Positions 24,186 through 34,223 of a stretch of DNA of 64,000 bases are shown here, in pieces. A model generated the notes under the pieces. It saw only the letters and a program-made list of their open reading frames with translations, did not search any database and was not told where the DNA came from. The position numbers were made by a program, and so were the translations under genes. Every line of letters starts with the position of its first letter. Positions within the stretch are counted from its first letter, which is position 1. The stretch covers positions 45,859,013 to 45,923,012 of the forward strand of contig NC_087068.1 in the NCBI RefSeq assembly GCF_963678635.1, in the 5' to 3' direction. The DNA is from Symsagittifera roscoffensis. Taxonomy: Eukaryota; Xenacoelomorpha; Acoela; Convolutidae.

Positions 24186-24634
24186 TTAAATCAGGTTACC
24201 ATCGGATTCCAATACAACGTTCCTAAGATCATAGTGGCAACCAAGCAAAAACAAACCGAAAGGATCTGCAACATTATCGACTGTCATCGACTCGTCGCTC
24301 GACTGGTCTACCGATTCTTCATCTTCACTGTCTTGATGATCATCAGAACTATTTTCATTTAGCCTAGAATCTGGCTTCTTATTTTCTTCGCCTGAAGCTT
24401 CGCTCATAACACTGCCCTCTTTTTTATGATCTGAAGCAATGTCATTGGAACCAGCAGCTTGATCTTGATGGCCATCTTGAAAATGGTCTACTTCCATAAA
24501 ATTACTTTCGCCTACGGGTTTTTCTATTTCTATTATTTTAGCTACAATTTCTTGATGACTTTCAACCGCAGTCAGACATGCTTGTTCCACATTTTTGTTC
24601 GTTTGCTTCAAATCACAATTTTTACCACCAAAGC
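24186..24634 (-). CDS. Probable 3' coding exon, acidic tail of the coiled-coil gene
   Basis: An open frame rich in Asp, Glu and Ser (runs such as SEDEESVDQSSDES) lies just downstream of the coiled-coil ORF on the same strand. Its only in-frame beginning is after an AAAAAAAAG acceptor-like site (exon start 24634), because a TAA blocks the frame further upstream, and it has no ATG near its start. It is therefore most likely a last exon joined to the preceding ORF. The matching donor is uncertain: phase-compatible GT sites near the end of the upstream ORF are weak (GTGAAA, GTCCAA, GTTCTT). Alternatively it is a chance ORF. Confidence 0.5.
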
Positions 24635-24689
24635 CTTTTTTTTAGTTCAGCCGATTATTCTATGTTACAAGAATGGATTTCGTGCTTAG

Positions 24690-27440
24690 TTAATAAGAAC
24701 AATAAATAAAGCTTTTCATGGTGAAAATTGGACATTCCTGCATTCTCAATTTTTCCACCTCAGCGGCGATTTCCTCATTTTCCAGCTTCAGCTTCTTGAT
24801 TATTTCGGACATTTCACTGAATTTCAATTTGAAGCTATTTTCTATTTCAATTCTTTCAGCCTCAAATTTGTTCAGATTCTGTTCACTCGCAACTGACTTT
24901 TCTTCAAGCTTCTTCTTTTCTAGTTCCAGAAAATTACGCGCTTCTCTAACTTCGGCATTGAGCTGTTCGATTCTTTTCTGACCAGTTGATCGAAGTTGTT
25001 CAAGACTATCATCCGCCTCTTGTTTTTGAATTTCCATAAGGCTGTCTTTTTCTTCTATTTTCTTTTTCAAACTATCAATTTCACCCAAAAACTTAGTTTG
25101 CATTTCATCTGCAATCCTCTGCGCGCCAAGCACGTCGCCCTCACTTACTGCAAATTTCATTCTTAGTTCATCCAATTCTGATCTCAACGAATCGTTTTTG
25201 AGATGTAACTCTTCGTATTCAGTATTTCTTTGTTCCCAAATGATATTCAACTGGTCGCATTTAGCCAGCAAAGATTGATGTTCATTTTCCATTTTTTGTT
25301 TGTCGACGCAAATTTTGTCAAATTTTTTTTGAAGCTCCAACTTTTCTGCCTCCAACGTGTTGCGGGCGTGCTCTCGCACACTTTCAATTGCCTCCAAATT
25401 TGCCACTTTTTCCTCAAGACTCGCTTTTTCCTGTGACAAGTTCAGTTTTTCAGCCTCAAGGTTAACTTGATATGTTTCCATATTTGAATTGATCGAAACA
25501 AGTTCAGATAACTTGTTCTCCATATCTGCTTTACTTTGATTCACTTTTGACAGTTCGATTTCGACCGCAGCTTTTTCTGAGACTAACTTTACGTTCTCAA
25601 CTTCCAACGAGCGACTCTGCACTTGAAATTCTTGGAAACTGGATTCAAATGCCGACAGTTTAGCTTGTAATTCTTCTTTATGGCTCAGCAATTTCTCCTT
25701 TTCTGATTCTAGAATTGATTTTTCGGCAAAACTTTCCTCGTATACAAATTTGATGGTTTCATTATCGTCAACTAATTTCTTCACAGTGTCCTGAAGCTCC
25801 TCACATTTAACTCTTATTTGACCGACTTCGTTTTCGCGGTCATTTAACAAGTCAGCTTTACGTTTAATCTCATCTCCGTGAACCGCAATTTCTTCTTGGA
25901 GTTTTTCAACTTGTTCCCTGTTTTCGACTTTCATATTTTCAAATCTTTGCAGCAAGTTCTGCTCTGTTTCAGTTGTTAAATTTTGCAGCTCAAAATTTTC
26001 ATCAGTCAGACTTTGATTTTTCAATGTCAGAGAATCATTTAGCGCTTTAACGTTCACAAGTTCTTGCTCGACATCAGTAATTTTCTCTTTAGCCCCAATT
26101 AATTCAGCTATGCTCCGTTTTTGGTCGTTAATGGCCTGGTCATACATGAGATCCATTTGAACTTTGGCGACATTGAATTGTTCAATCGCTCCCTCAAACT
26201 CACTTTTTACGCTTTTCAGTTCCTCTTCCAGCTGCTGATTCTCTTTTTTCAAGACCAAATTTTCTTCAGCTAACCCAAATCTCGAGCTTTCAAGCTCTTT
26301 GCAAAGTTTCAGCAATTGATTTTGAATTTCATTGAATTCAATAGCTTCGGTTGAGTTTTTTTCGAGTAAATCGGCCATCAATTCCTTCAAACCGGTAGAC
26401 TCTTTTTGATAATGGTTGAAATTCTTGCGAAGTACGACTTCCAGGTTTTGCAGAAACCTGTTAATAGCATCATAAGAGGCAACATTGGATTCCAATTGTT
26501 CAACAGAAGTCTCTATCGCCTCTTTCATAGTTGAAAAAACTCTAACTCGGTACTCATTTTCTAATTTCGAAAGATCCAAGCCTTCTTTCAATATCCACTG
26601 TCCGTTTTTACTTTCTTCGACCAGCTTGCGCACTTCGGCAACTAACATCTCTTCTTTCGATTGACACCGCTCGTTTTCTTCGAAAAGAGCTGCAGCTCGT
26701 TTCAGTCGTTTCTCTGATTCTTTTGCTGTTTCACTCAAGGAAACACGCAATCTTTTAACCTCGCTTTTATTTTTCGCGATAACCGATTCAAGCTTCTCGC
26801 AACGCCCACGCGCAGTTGAAATACCTTTGACCAACTCGGAATTCTCCTGTTTCAATTCTTTTCTGGCTTTTTCAAAATCACGCTTTTGCTCTTCGCATTC
26901 AAGGCTCAAACTTTTGACCTCATTACACATTTTCTCGTAGGAGAACTTCAGCTCTTTATGCAAGGCTTTGAGCTTATTTGTTTCAGTGGTTAGCTCTTTT
27001 AGGTCTTCATTGTTCAAATTATCTTCATCAACAACTCTCTTAATAGCCGCTTCGCCTTTTTCAAGAGAAGTCTTTACAGTTTTGCCGAAAGATTTCATCA
27101 TTGCTACTGCTTTTTGAGCCCGCCTTACTTCATTTTTGATCAAATCTATGTCTTTTTCAAGACATCGGTTTTGAGTTTTTAGACCATCAATTGATTGTCT
27201 TTCTTCGTTTAATTCACGTTCCAAACGATCGTTTTGATTCATCAATTCTTCGATTTTTGAAGATTTGTTTTTCATTTCCATCTCAGCTCTCATTTTCCAT
27301 TGAGACATTTTTTGAGTCTCGTCCAAAATTTGTTTGTGGAAGAACTTTGCACTCTGGCTAGTTTGGGAGGCCTCATTTGAACCAGACTGCTCACGTGATG
27401 TTTCATCTGAGCTATTAGCAAAAGACGTTGACGAAAACAT
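24690..27440 (-). CDS. Long coiled-coil protein, possibly SYCP1-like (synaptonemal complex)
   Basis: A 916-residue open exon. Residues 1-~30 are Ser-rich; from ~35 to ~900 the sequence is almost continuous heptad-type coiled coil (Leu/Lys/Glu, very few Pro). The segment at ~37-65 (E-T-Q-K-M-x-x-W-K, then E-M-x-x-K-x-S-K-I-E-E) resembles the start of the conserved coiled-coil N-terminal region of SYCP1, the transverse filament of the synaptonemal complex, and the total length is close to SYCP1. Coiled coils match each other by composition, so golgins, CENP-E-like or myosin-like proteins remain possible. Start: ATG at 27440, with a CTATTTTAG acceptor about 30 bp upstream (27473-27474). The last residues of the ORF may be intronic if it splices to 24634. 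The neighbour upstream is ARPC1, same strand, 330 bp away. Confidence 0.6.
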   Translation of the reverse strand: MFSSTSFANSSDETSREQSGSNEASQTSQSAKFFHKQILDETQKMSQWKMRAEMEMKNKSSKIEELMNQNDRLERELNEERQSIDGLKTQNRCLEKDIDLIKNEVRRAQKAVAMMKSFGKTVKTSLEKGEAAIKRVVDEDNLNNEDLKELTTETNKLKALHKELKFSYEKMCNEVKSLSLECEEQKRDFEKARKELKQENSELVKGISTARGRCEKLESVIAKNKSEVKRLRVSLSETAKESEKRLKRAAALFEENERCQSKEEMLVAEVRKLVEESKNGQWILKEGLDLSKLENEYRVRVFSTMKEAIETSVEQLESNVASYDAINRFLQNLEVVLRKNFNHYQKESTGLKELMADLLEKNSTEAIEFNEIQNQLLKLCKELESSRFGLAEENLVLKKENQQLEEELKSVKSEFEGAIEQFNVAKVQMDLMYDQAINDQKRSIAELIGAKEKITDVEQELVNVKALNDSLTLKNQSLTDENFELQNLTTETEQNLLQRFENMKVENREQVEKLQEEIAVHGDEIKRKADLLNDRENEVGQIRVKCEELQDTVKKLVDDNETIKFVYEESFAEKSILESEKEKLLSHKEELQAKLSAFESSFQEFQVQSRSLEVENVKLVSEKAAVEIELSKVNQSKADMENKLSELVSINSNMETYQVNLEAEKLNLSQEKASLEEKVANLEAIESVREHARNTLEAEKLELQKKFDKICVDKQKMENEHQSLLAKCDQLNIIWEQRNTEYEELHLKNDSLRSELDELRMKFAVSEGDVLGAQRIADEMQTKFLGEIDSLKKKIEEKDSLMEIQKQEADDSLEQLRSTGQKRIEQLNAEVREARNFLELEKKKLEEKSVASEQNLNKFEAERIEIENSFKLKFSEMSEIIKKLKLENEEIAAEVEKLRMQECPIFTMKSFIYCSY

Positions 27441-27472
27441 ATCTCTTGATTGAACAGTTTTCTTTTAATTAC

Positions 27473-27480
27473 CTAAAATA
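27473..27480 (-). promoter_or_regulatory. 3' splice (possible trans-splice) acceptor before the coiled-coil gene
   Basis: TATTTTAG ends at 27473, about 30 bp before the ATG. No upstream coding exon of this gene is apparent in the 330 bp separating it from ARPC1, and an ARPC1 polyA signal lies 195 bp upstream. That arrangement is what a trans-spliced downstream cistron would show, but a cis-spliced UTR intron is equally possible. Confidence 0.4.
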
Positions 27481-27669
27481 GGAGGTAGCTGCACCAAAAC
27501 AATCAACATTTTTCTATATATATGAAAAAGAGAAAATGCTAACGACGTATGACTTTCAATTCATTTAAAATATCTGTTAAAATCACTTCTAGAATACTTA
27601 TATTGTGTAAATAATTTGCAATATTACAATATTTGAGCTACCAAAAATTTTTTCTGGTATAAATCAAGT

Positions 27670-27675
27670 TTTATT
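27670..27675 (-). terminator. AATAAA polyadenylation signal of ARPC1
   Basis: AATAAA on the minus strand, about 95 bp after the ARPC1 stop codon (TAG at 27770-27772). It is the nearest canonical signal. Confidence 0.6.
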
Positions 27676-27769
27676 CAGCAACGTGTCAAGTTTAACCAAC
27701 TAATCGTGGAGGTTAACTGTAATTGATAGCTGTTCGGTACAACGTTGATTTTGCTGCCTTTCTAGTGCT

Positions 27770-30700
27770 CTATAATTTGAGCTGCGCCAATGAAGCAGAC
27801 AAGGATTGGACATCCCACACGACAATCATTCCGTCCAAACCACAAGTCGACAGTTTATTCACACCTGCTTTAGGCTGGCCGCCATAAGGGAGCATGTGAG
27901 TTATGGTGTTTTTGTGTACCGACTTCAGAGCAGCGTCTGCTGAGTCCCCGTTGTCGCCTCCAGCACCCGAAGAGCCACGCCAGTCACGCTGCTGGAAGAT
28001 GTCACGCGCCTTCACGTTTCCAGTTTTCACCTCAGCTGTCATTTTATCCAGACAACCTACAAATTAAATTTTAAATGAAACTAGCCGACTCACGTCTAAC
28101 CTTTCAGAATACAATTCATTTCGCGCTTTTTCAGTACTAAGTTTTGGTCTTCGAAAAAAAAGAGTTTCTTTTCCACGTGATAAATAGAGTTGGCATGGTA
28201 TCGGAACTCATGAAAAACCGCATATATTGGAAACAACATTTGCAAACTTTTAGTGTACTCTGACTGCACCCAATTACAGGTTTGGTAATTTAGATTTTTT
28301 AAAATTTTTTTAATTCACTTTTTAAAAGCGTCATCTCGAAAACTTAATGGGCCTTTGGAGAAATTTGGAGGCCCAATTTGCAACCACTGAGAGTCCCTGA
28401 GAGCACCCTACTATATGGTTAGGAATCCAAAATTTTGTGATTTTTTTAAACCTAAGTTTCCGGAAAAAAAATTGAAAAAACGTCTTATCTCGGAAACTAA
28501 AAGGATTTGAGCATTCATATTAGGAGGCAAGATTTGAGACGACTGGTTATACGTTGACAATACGGTTGTATCTTCATCAAGTTAGTAGTTCCAAATTTTT
28601 AAAATTTCTTTGTAGATAAGTTCTTTGAGAAATTTAAAAAAAAAACGAAAAACGTCACATCTCGGAAACTAAAAGCATTTGAGCAGTCGCGTTTAGCAGT
28701 CGCATGTGGCAAGATTTGCAACTATTTCGAGTACCCTGACAACACCGAACTAAAGCGTTGGGAATTTCAAATTTTGAAAAATAATTAATTTAAACTTTCT
28801 GAAAAAATTGAAAAAATCACAAAAAACGTCACATCTCGAAGACTACAAAAAATTGAGCAGTCATACTTGGAGGCAAGATTCGCAATCTTTGAGATTACTC
28901 TGACAGGACCCAACTACAGGGTTGGGAATTTCAGATTTTGCGAAAAAAATTAATATAAGTTTTCTGAAATTTTTTTGAAAAAAATCACAAAAAACGTCAT
29001 ATCTCGAAAACTGCAAGGAACTGAACAGTCATATTTGGAGGCAAGATTTGTAACTCCTTAGAGTACTCTGACAGCACCCAACTACAAGGTTGGGATTTTC
29101 AAATTTTGAGAAAAAATTAATTTAAATTTTCTTAAAATTTTTGAAAAATCACAAAAATTATCATATCTCGAAAACTACAAGGATTTGAGCAGTCATATTT
29201 GGAGGCAAGATTCGCGATTCTTTATAGTACTCTGACAGTACCCAACTATGGGGTTGGGAATTTCAGATTTTTATAAAATCATAATAACTTAAGTTTTCTG
29301 AAAATTTTTGAAAAAATCACAAAAAACGTCATATCTCGAAAACTACAAAGAATTGAGCAGTCATATTTGGAGGCAAGATTCGCGATTCTTTATAGTACTC
29401 TGACAGTACCCAACTACAGGGTTGGGAATTTCAGATTTTTATAAAATAATAATAACTTAAGTTTTCTGAAAATTTTTGAAAAAATCACAAAAAACGTCTT
29501 ATCTCGAAAACTACAAAGAATTGAGCAGTCATATTTGGGGGAAACATTTGTAACTCCTTAGAGTACTCTGACAGCACCAAACTACAGGGTTGGGAACTTC
29601 AAGTTTTATAAATTATTGTTATTTGAAATTTCTGAAAATTTTTTTGAAAAAATCTCAAAAATCGTCTAAAATTAGCTAAAATGATTCGGGCATTCAAAAA
29701 CGGAGGCCAAATTCGCAACCCCTCATTCGATATTGGGCTGCTGAATTTAAACTCGGTAAAATAACTACTAAAATCAAATTGGAAAATCGAAAAAAAATCT
29801 TAACCATTGCAATATACGATATAGCTTAAACATACAAAAATAATACGTTGAAAAAGCTTAAACATAGCGAGATAGTGAAGCCCGCATTTAAATATATAAT
29901 AAATGCATGTATTTTCAAACTTATCTAATTATGCTTTTGAAGGGATAAGCTCAACTTTAACTCAACAAATTATTACACTGCAATCCGGGTGTTATCTTAA
30001 TCTCGGACGTTTCAATTCTGGAGTCGAAATATAAGTAAAACATATTCACCAGCATAGATAGCGGACCCATTATCTGCCACATTGAAAACCTCCGGTACAA
30101 AGTCATATCCACCACATACAAGCCTCGAATCCGACAGCCACAAGACAGATTTGAAAGGAAGCTTCTGACACGGAGTCACGACCGCACCTGTTCCAATCGA
30201 GCAGACAGTAATAGTACTTCCATGACTAACAGCAACGGCTCGAGATCCCTCTTTGTTGAACGCCACTGCATGGACCCATCCTTCAGTTTCAAACTCGGCA
30301 AGCATATTTCCGAACGGCTTCATAGCTCCCCAGTTCGTTTCCTCAGTCGGTTTTGTGTCCAACTCGCTGATGAAAACCGAAAACACTCGGACTTTGAAGT
30401 CGGTTCCTCCTGCTACTACCATCATGTTGTTCGGGTGCCAATCCAGGCAGGTTATCGTGGATCGGATTGGTTTTTTAACGTGCTTTGCAACCCAGAAATT
30501 GTTGGCCACGTCGAAATAACACACCGCAATGACTCGTGATCCGGAACCGACCGCGAATTTGTTGCCTTTCGGGGACCAGTGAATGCAAGTACAAGCTCGA
30601 TTTACCCGCAACAACACCAAAGTGGGCCGCCATTCGCCATCTTGAAAGATCCACACAAAGGCATTTCGGTCTGCACTGCAGGTCGCAATTTGGTTTGTTT

Positions 30701-30902
30701 CAGCACACCAATCGATGCCAGTAACTCTTCCTGTATGTTCCCCTAGCGTATGTGCCAGGGTCATCTGACTTCCACTCACTTTGTAAATGTTGGTCTTTCC
30801 CAGTTCGGTCGAGACGGCAAGCATGGATTTGTCACCGTTCCAACAGTGAACAGTTAACGGCGCTTTACCAAATTGGTTCTTCCCAAAAACGATTTCCGAC
30901 AT
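27770..30902 (-). CDS. ARPC1: ARPC1, WD40 subunit of the Arp2/3 complex (two coding exons)
   Basis: Exon 1 is 30050-30902 and exon 2 is 27770-28056, joined G|GTGAAT...TTTGTAG|GT to give 379 residues (animal ARPC1 is ~370). Diagnostic stretches are GEHTGRVTGIDW, C-S-A-D-R-N-A-F-V-W, KHVKKPIRSTITCLDWHPNN, F-K-V-R-V-F-S, W-V-H-A-V-A-F, and in exon 2 H-K-N-T-I-T-H followed by C-G-L-D-G-M-I-V-V-W-D. ARPC1 is the beta-propeller that scaffolds the Arp2/3 complex, which nucleates branched actin in the cytoplasm. The insert between propeller blades 6 and 7 is rich in Gly/Asp and differs from vertebrates. The start is the ATG of MSEIVFG at 30902; the codons before it read from a GTG and are probably UTR. 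The ~2.0 kb intron is packed with tandem repeats. Confidence 0.93.
28190..29760. repeat. ~165-bp tandem repeat filling the ARPC1 intron
   Basis: About nine diverged units share TGAGCAGTCATATTTGGAGG, then ...GAGTACTCTGACAGCACC and ...AACTACAGGGTTGGGAATTTC, and each includes ATCTCGAAAACTAC. Phrases start near 28520, 28680, 28855, 29020, 29190, 29355, 29520 and 29685. Related single copies lie at 33360-33520 and 51250-51345, on the two sides of the LTR retrotransposon. Confidence 0.85.
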
Positions 30903-31796
30903 TTTTGCCGCTGTTTTCACACTTTACACGAAAGGTGGACTCTAACCGTCTACACCCCAAAACAATTCAAAAGAATCTGAAATTTTCACAAAAAGTGTTC
31001 ACAATGTTTAGTACACTAACTAGTGCAGATCGATTTTCTAACAATGAGAAAACAATAATTGATAGAATTTATTGTATATTGGTAAGTAATTTGACTTTGT
31101 CGGGGGTAAACATCTATCGTGGTTGCTTCAAAAGGAGGACTAGCAATGAGAAAATGCAAAGTTTATTAGCGAAATTACTGCAAACTGATGAATGATGTCC
31201 CGGTTTCAATTACACAGCTCAATCAACTTCAAAAGAAAATCAAATGGTGCGCATTCATGACATTGAGCAAAACGAAATCAGTCTGAAAAGCAAGATCATT
31301 ACGCTACAGTAACTAAATATTGTAGCGACATGTTGAAATAAATTTTAATCAGAGCTTTTATAGAAATTTACAAATTGCAAATTAAATTTACAAAGGACCC
31401 GATTGTCTGCTTATAGATTTCACGTCTCATTTCAGGTTTTTACTTGAAAAAATAAGTTTTAAAAGTATTGCAAGAAACTGTTTTCCGATGTATCAATCTA
31501 TTCATGCCAGACAATCGAGTTTCCAGAAAGTTGAATTCTTGAAGGACGAACACGAAGACTTTTTGGAAGAAACACGACTGTAAACAAAGCGAGTTAAGGG
31601 ATAGATAAGAGATCAAAATCAATAGGTATCAATTGACACATTATGGCACTATGACGCAAGAAAGTATGAGCTCAAAAGTAAAATGATAATCTAGCCAGAA
31701 ACTTAGTTAATGCATCTATCATGAGGTCAGATTTACTGTATTTTTGTACATTTTTACGAGGAATGAAGACCCATTGAACCCTGGCTTTTTCGAATA
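30903..31796. other. Spacer between ELOVL4-like 3' end and ARPC1 5' end
   Basis: It should contain the 3' UTR of the elongase and the 5' region of ARPC1. An AAAACAG acceptor-like site is 10 bp before the ARPC1 ATG. I see no separate gene; the 147-codon plus ORF here is antisense to ARPC1 and its leader. Confidence 0.5.
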
Positions 31797-33158
31797 TTAT
31801 TCTGCTTTCTCTTCCTTCTTTTTGGACTTCACTTCGCCTCCGGGTCGCTTTCCAGCAATGTACGCCTGGATGTAGAAGTTGATAAACAGTGCCATTATGC
31901 TGGACGCGTAAAATACCAGAGCATATCCCATCCACTGTGGGAAATCGCAGTTGACGTAAATCCCTGCAGCTGCGTTCCCAATCCCAAGGCAAAATTGTGT
32001 CTAGAACGAGAAAAAAAAACTCAACTTTTGAAGAAAATGAACTTATGAGAGGATGAAATGAAGCAACACATACCAGTTGTAACTGTGTAAGATACTTCTT
32101 CCATTTCAGGTACTTCTGCATGTGCGGTCCAATGGCTGATAACCCGTAGTACAGATACATCAAAACGTGTATCCATGAATTGATCATCGAGCCAAAGAAA
32201 GCTGAAACAGTCATTCCTCTTCCTCGCTGAATTTTTTTGATTCTAACTCATCACTTTTTAGCATCATAAAAACTCTTACTAAAAAATTATTTTGCCCTTT
32301 TATCAAGTAAATGCAGCAATGCAACCGATTTGAATTGAAGTTTTTCATCAAATGAGGAAAGGAAATTTGCAAAGACCACAGGAAGTCAGAGTGTTGGTTA
32401 TTACCTTGTCCTCCAGCCACCCACTTAACACCAATCCACCAGAGCGAGAACATTGTGGCGTGATGGTAGACATGAAGGAATGACACCTGGTCATTCTTCT
32501 TCCGCAGAATGAAGATGATCGTGTCCATGTACTCAATCCCCTTTGAAATGTAATACCACCAGATAGCCTTCGATATCTAAATGCACATTATAATTCACAC
32601 ATTTCATAAATGCAACGACTAAGAATCAGGCTTTATCAGCTCTTAGACTTACACGAAGTTCGTGAGGATCAAAAGAGTAATTTATTGGCTGGCAAGTGTA
32701 ACTGTAACCGAGACTCCAGGAGCAGACCATAAGCTAAAAAAAGCTCAATTTAAGTAAATCAAAAAATAGCAGAATGCGACAGCCAGTTTTTGATTTGAAA
32801 ACAAACCTCTTTGAAAATGTGGAAGTTCAGTGCTACTAAAGCCAAGTTGTAAACCACCATCAGCCGGTTCAATTTCAATGGTTTTCGGTTTCGCATGTAG
32901 ATCGGTAAAAATTTAACGGCAGAAAGATATAATACAGTCATCACGAAAGTTGGAGCGTAGTTTTCCACAAGAGGCCAATCTTTCGACCTAGGATCTAAAA
33001 AAGCGAATCATTATCAATGAATCCACCGGGCTCATTTAATTGGGTAATTTGATTTTAAAGTCTTTGTTAAACAAAAGCAAAGCCAATTTACCTCCTCTAG
33101 CATGGTGATAATTGTAGAACTCATATAACTCAAGCGCATAGCCATATAATGCGTCCAT
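31797..33158 (-). CDS. ELOVL4: ELOVL4-like very-long-chain fatty acid elongase (six coding exons)
   Basis: Exons: 33092-33158, 32807-32994, 32653-32733, 32405-32576, 32074-32201, 31797-32000. All introns are GT-AG (73-203 bp) and phases agree, giving 279 residues. ELOVL enzymes catalyse the condensation of malonyl-CoA with acyl-CoA in the ER membrane. The family signature is complete: [17 protein letters not shown] (124-131), L-R-K-K-N-D-Q, the catalytic histidine box HVYHH (147-151), and M-Y-L-Y-Y-G. The run [12 protein letters not shown] is typical of ELOVL4. The hydrophobic segments fit a multi-pass membrane protein, and the C-terminus is lysine-rich ([10 protein letters not shown]), plausible for ER retrieval. 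The start ATG follows a TTTTTAAG acceptor-like site by 4-5 bp. Substrate chain length cannot be read from the sequence. Confidence 0.93.
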
Positions 33159-33516
33159 TGTACCTTAAAAACACAATTATAGATTTGTGAACATTTTGAA
33201 AAAAATTCAAGAGAGCCAAGGTATTTCATAATTATTTTCACATCAAGAAGTTTAGCATTGTAATATATCTTAAGAAATAGTAGTTATTGTATAGAGAGTT
33301 GCAAAAAGTACTGACAGACAGAATTAATTTAAACTAGCGTGTATCGCACCTTCGACGCTTCGAATTTTTGACAACATGAAAACTCCATATATTGGAAACC
33401 AGATCTGTAGGCTTTTAGTGTACTCTGACTGCACACCAAACTGGTTGGTAATTTCATATTTGATAAATTTTTTAAATTCATTCTTCCCTCATCTCGAAAA
33501 CGTCAAATCTCGAAAA
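33159..33516. other. 5' flank of the elongase, with a ~165-bp repeat fragment
   Basis: From ~33360 the sequence matches the beginning of the ARPC1-intron array (CATATATTGGAAAC..., TTTTAGTGTACTCTGACTGCA, CATCTCGAAAACGTC). The retrotransposon interrupts this copy after AGTA at 33520; the repeat resumes at 51246. Confidence 0.65.
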
Positions 33517-33520
33517 GTAT

Positions 33521-34223
33521 GTAACATTCGCCCGGAAGATACATATCGACGGAAAACAAAACTAAGTCTTAAGACGACTGGCTAGCGTCTAAACAGAGCT
33601 TTGCATGCTTTTCACCGTCTCTACCAAGCCAGTACTTTTCGGTGGTCTTTTCTAACATCGGGTCGACAAAAACGTTACTGCCTTCGGCTTCGGTCAAAAC
33701 ACTCAAATTAACTTAATTACATGCAAATAGTGAGCTCATGGCTGGGTCTCAGTATCCCCAGACCACGAGGTCACTCCTAAAAACAGGGCTACTACTTATT
33801 ATATTACTATTGTTTTTGTTCAGTAGATAAAAATCATCATCTCCATCGAAGATGGACCAACCCTTTCCCCCAACTCCTAGCTTCTCATCCTTATCAAAAT
33901 GAATCTAGATATCAATTAAATTCAAGTCAGGACATGACAGGAAGCTAAAAGTTTATGTAACAGGATAAAAGTTTCAGTTCCTTTACCCCTCCGGATTGAC
34001 GAATCCACTGAATCAAGCTCGTTAATCTTGATTTCCTCCTAATCCGGAAGGCTGTCTCTTACCCTTCACCGTTGTTCGCAACGGCCTGGCAACTATTGTA
34101 GCAGCACAATAGTTGCAACTCGGAACGTTCTCTGCTATTCCTGCAATCTGCTGCTGTTTTTCAATCACGATTATCGTTGTTATCGTCAGCGCAACTAATG
34201 TTGTTGTTTTTTCTCTCTCGTTT
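33521..34223 (-). repeat. 3' LTR, missing the start of U3
   Basis: ~703 bp matching 50321-51025 with scattered mismatches (roughly 97-98% identity by eye). Similarity stops abruptly at CTCTCGTTT (34223), whereas the other LTR continues another ~220 bp to its TG terminus at 51245. On the internal side this copy passes directly into coding sequence of the last ORF, so the ORF end, the polypurine tract and the U3 start have apparently been lost by deletion. Confidence 0.75.

Noticed and set aside
28520-29700. CRISPR-like array of ~165-bp units
   Set aside because: Units are diverged throughout with no unique spacers between short identical repeats, and the setting is a eukaryotic intron.
30222-31195. 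Plus-strand ORFs opposite ARPC1
   Set aside because: Antisense shadows of ARPC1 exon 1 and its 5' leader.
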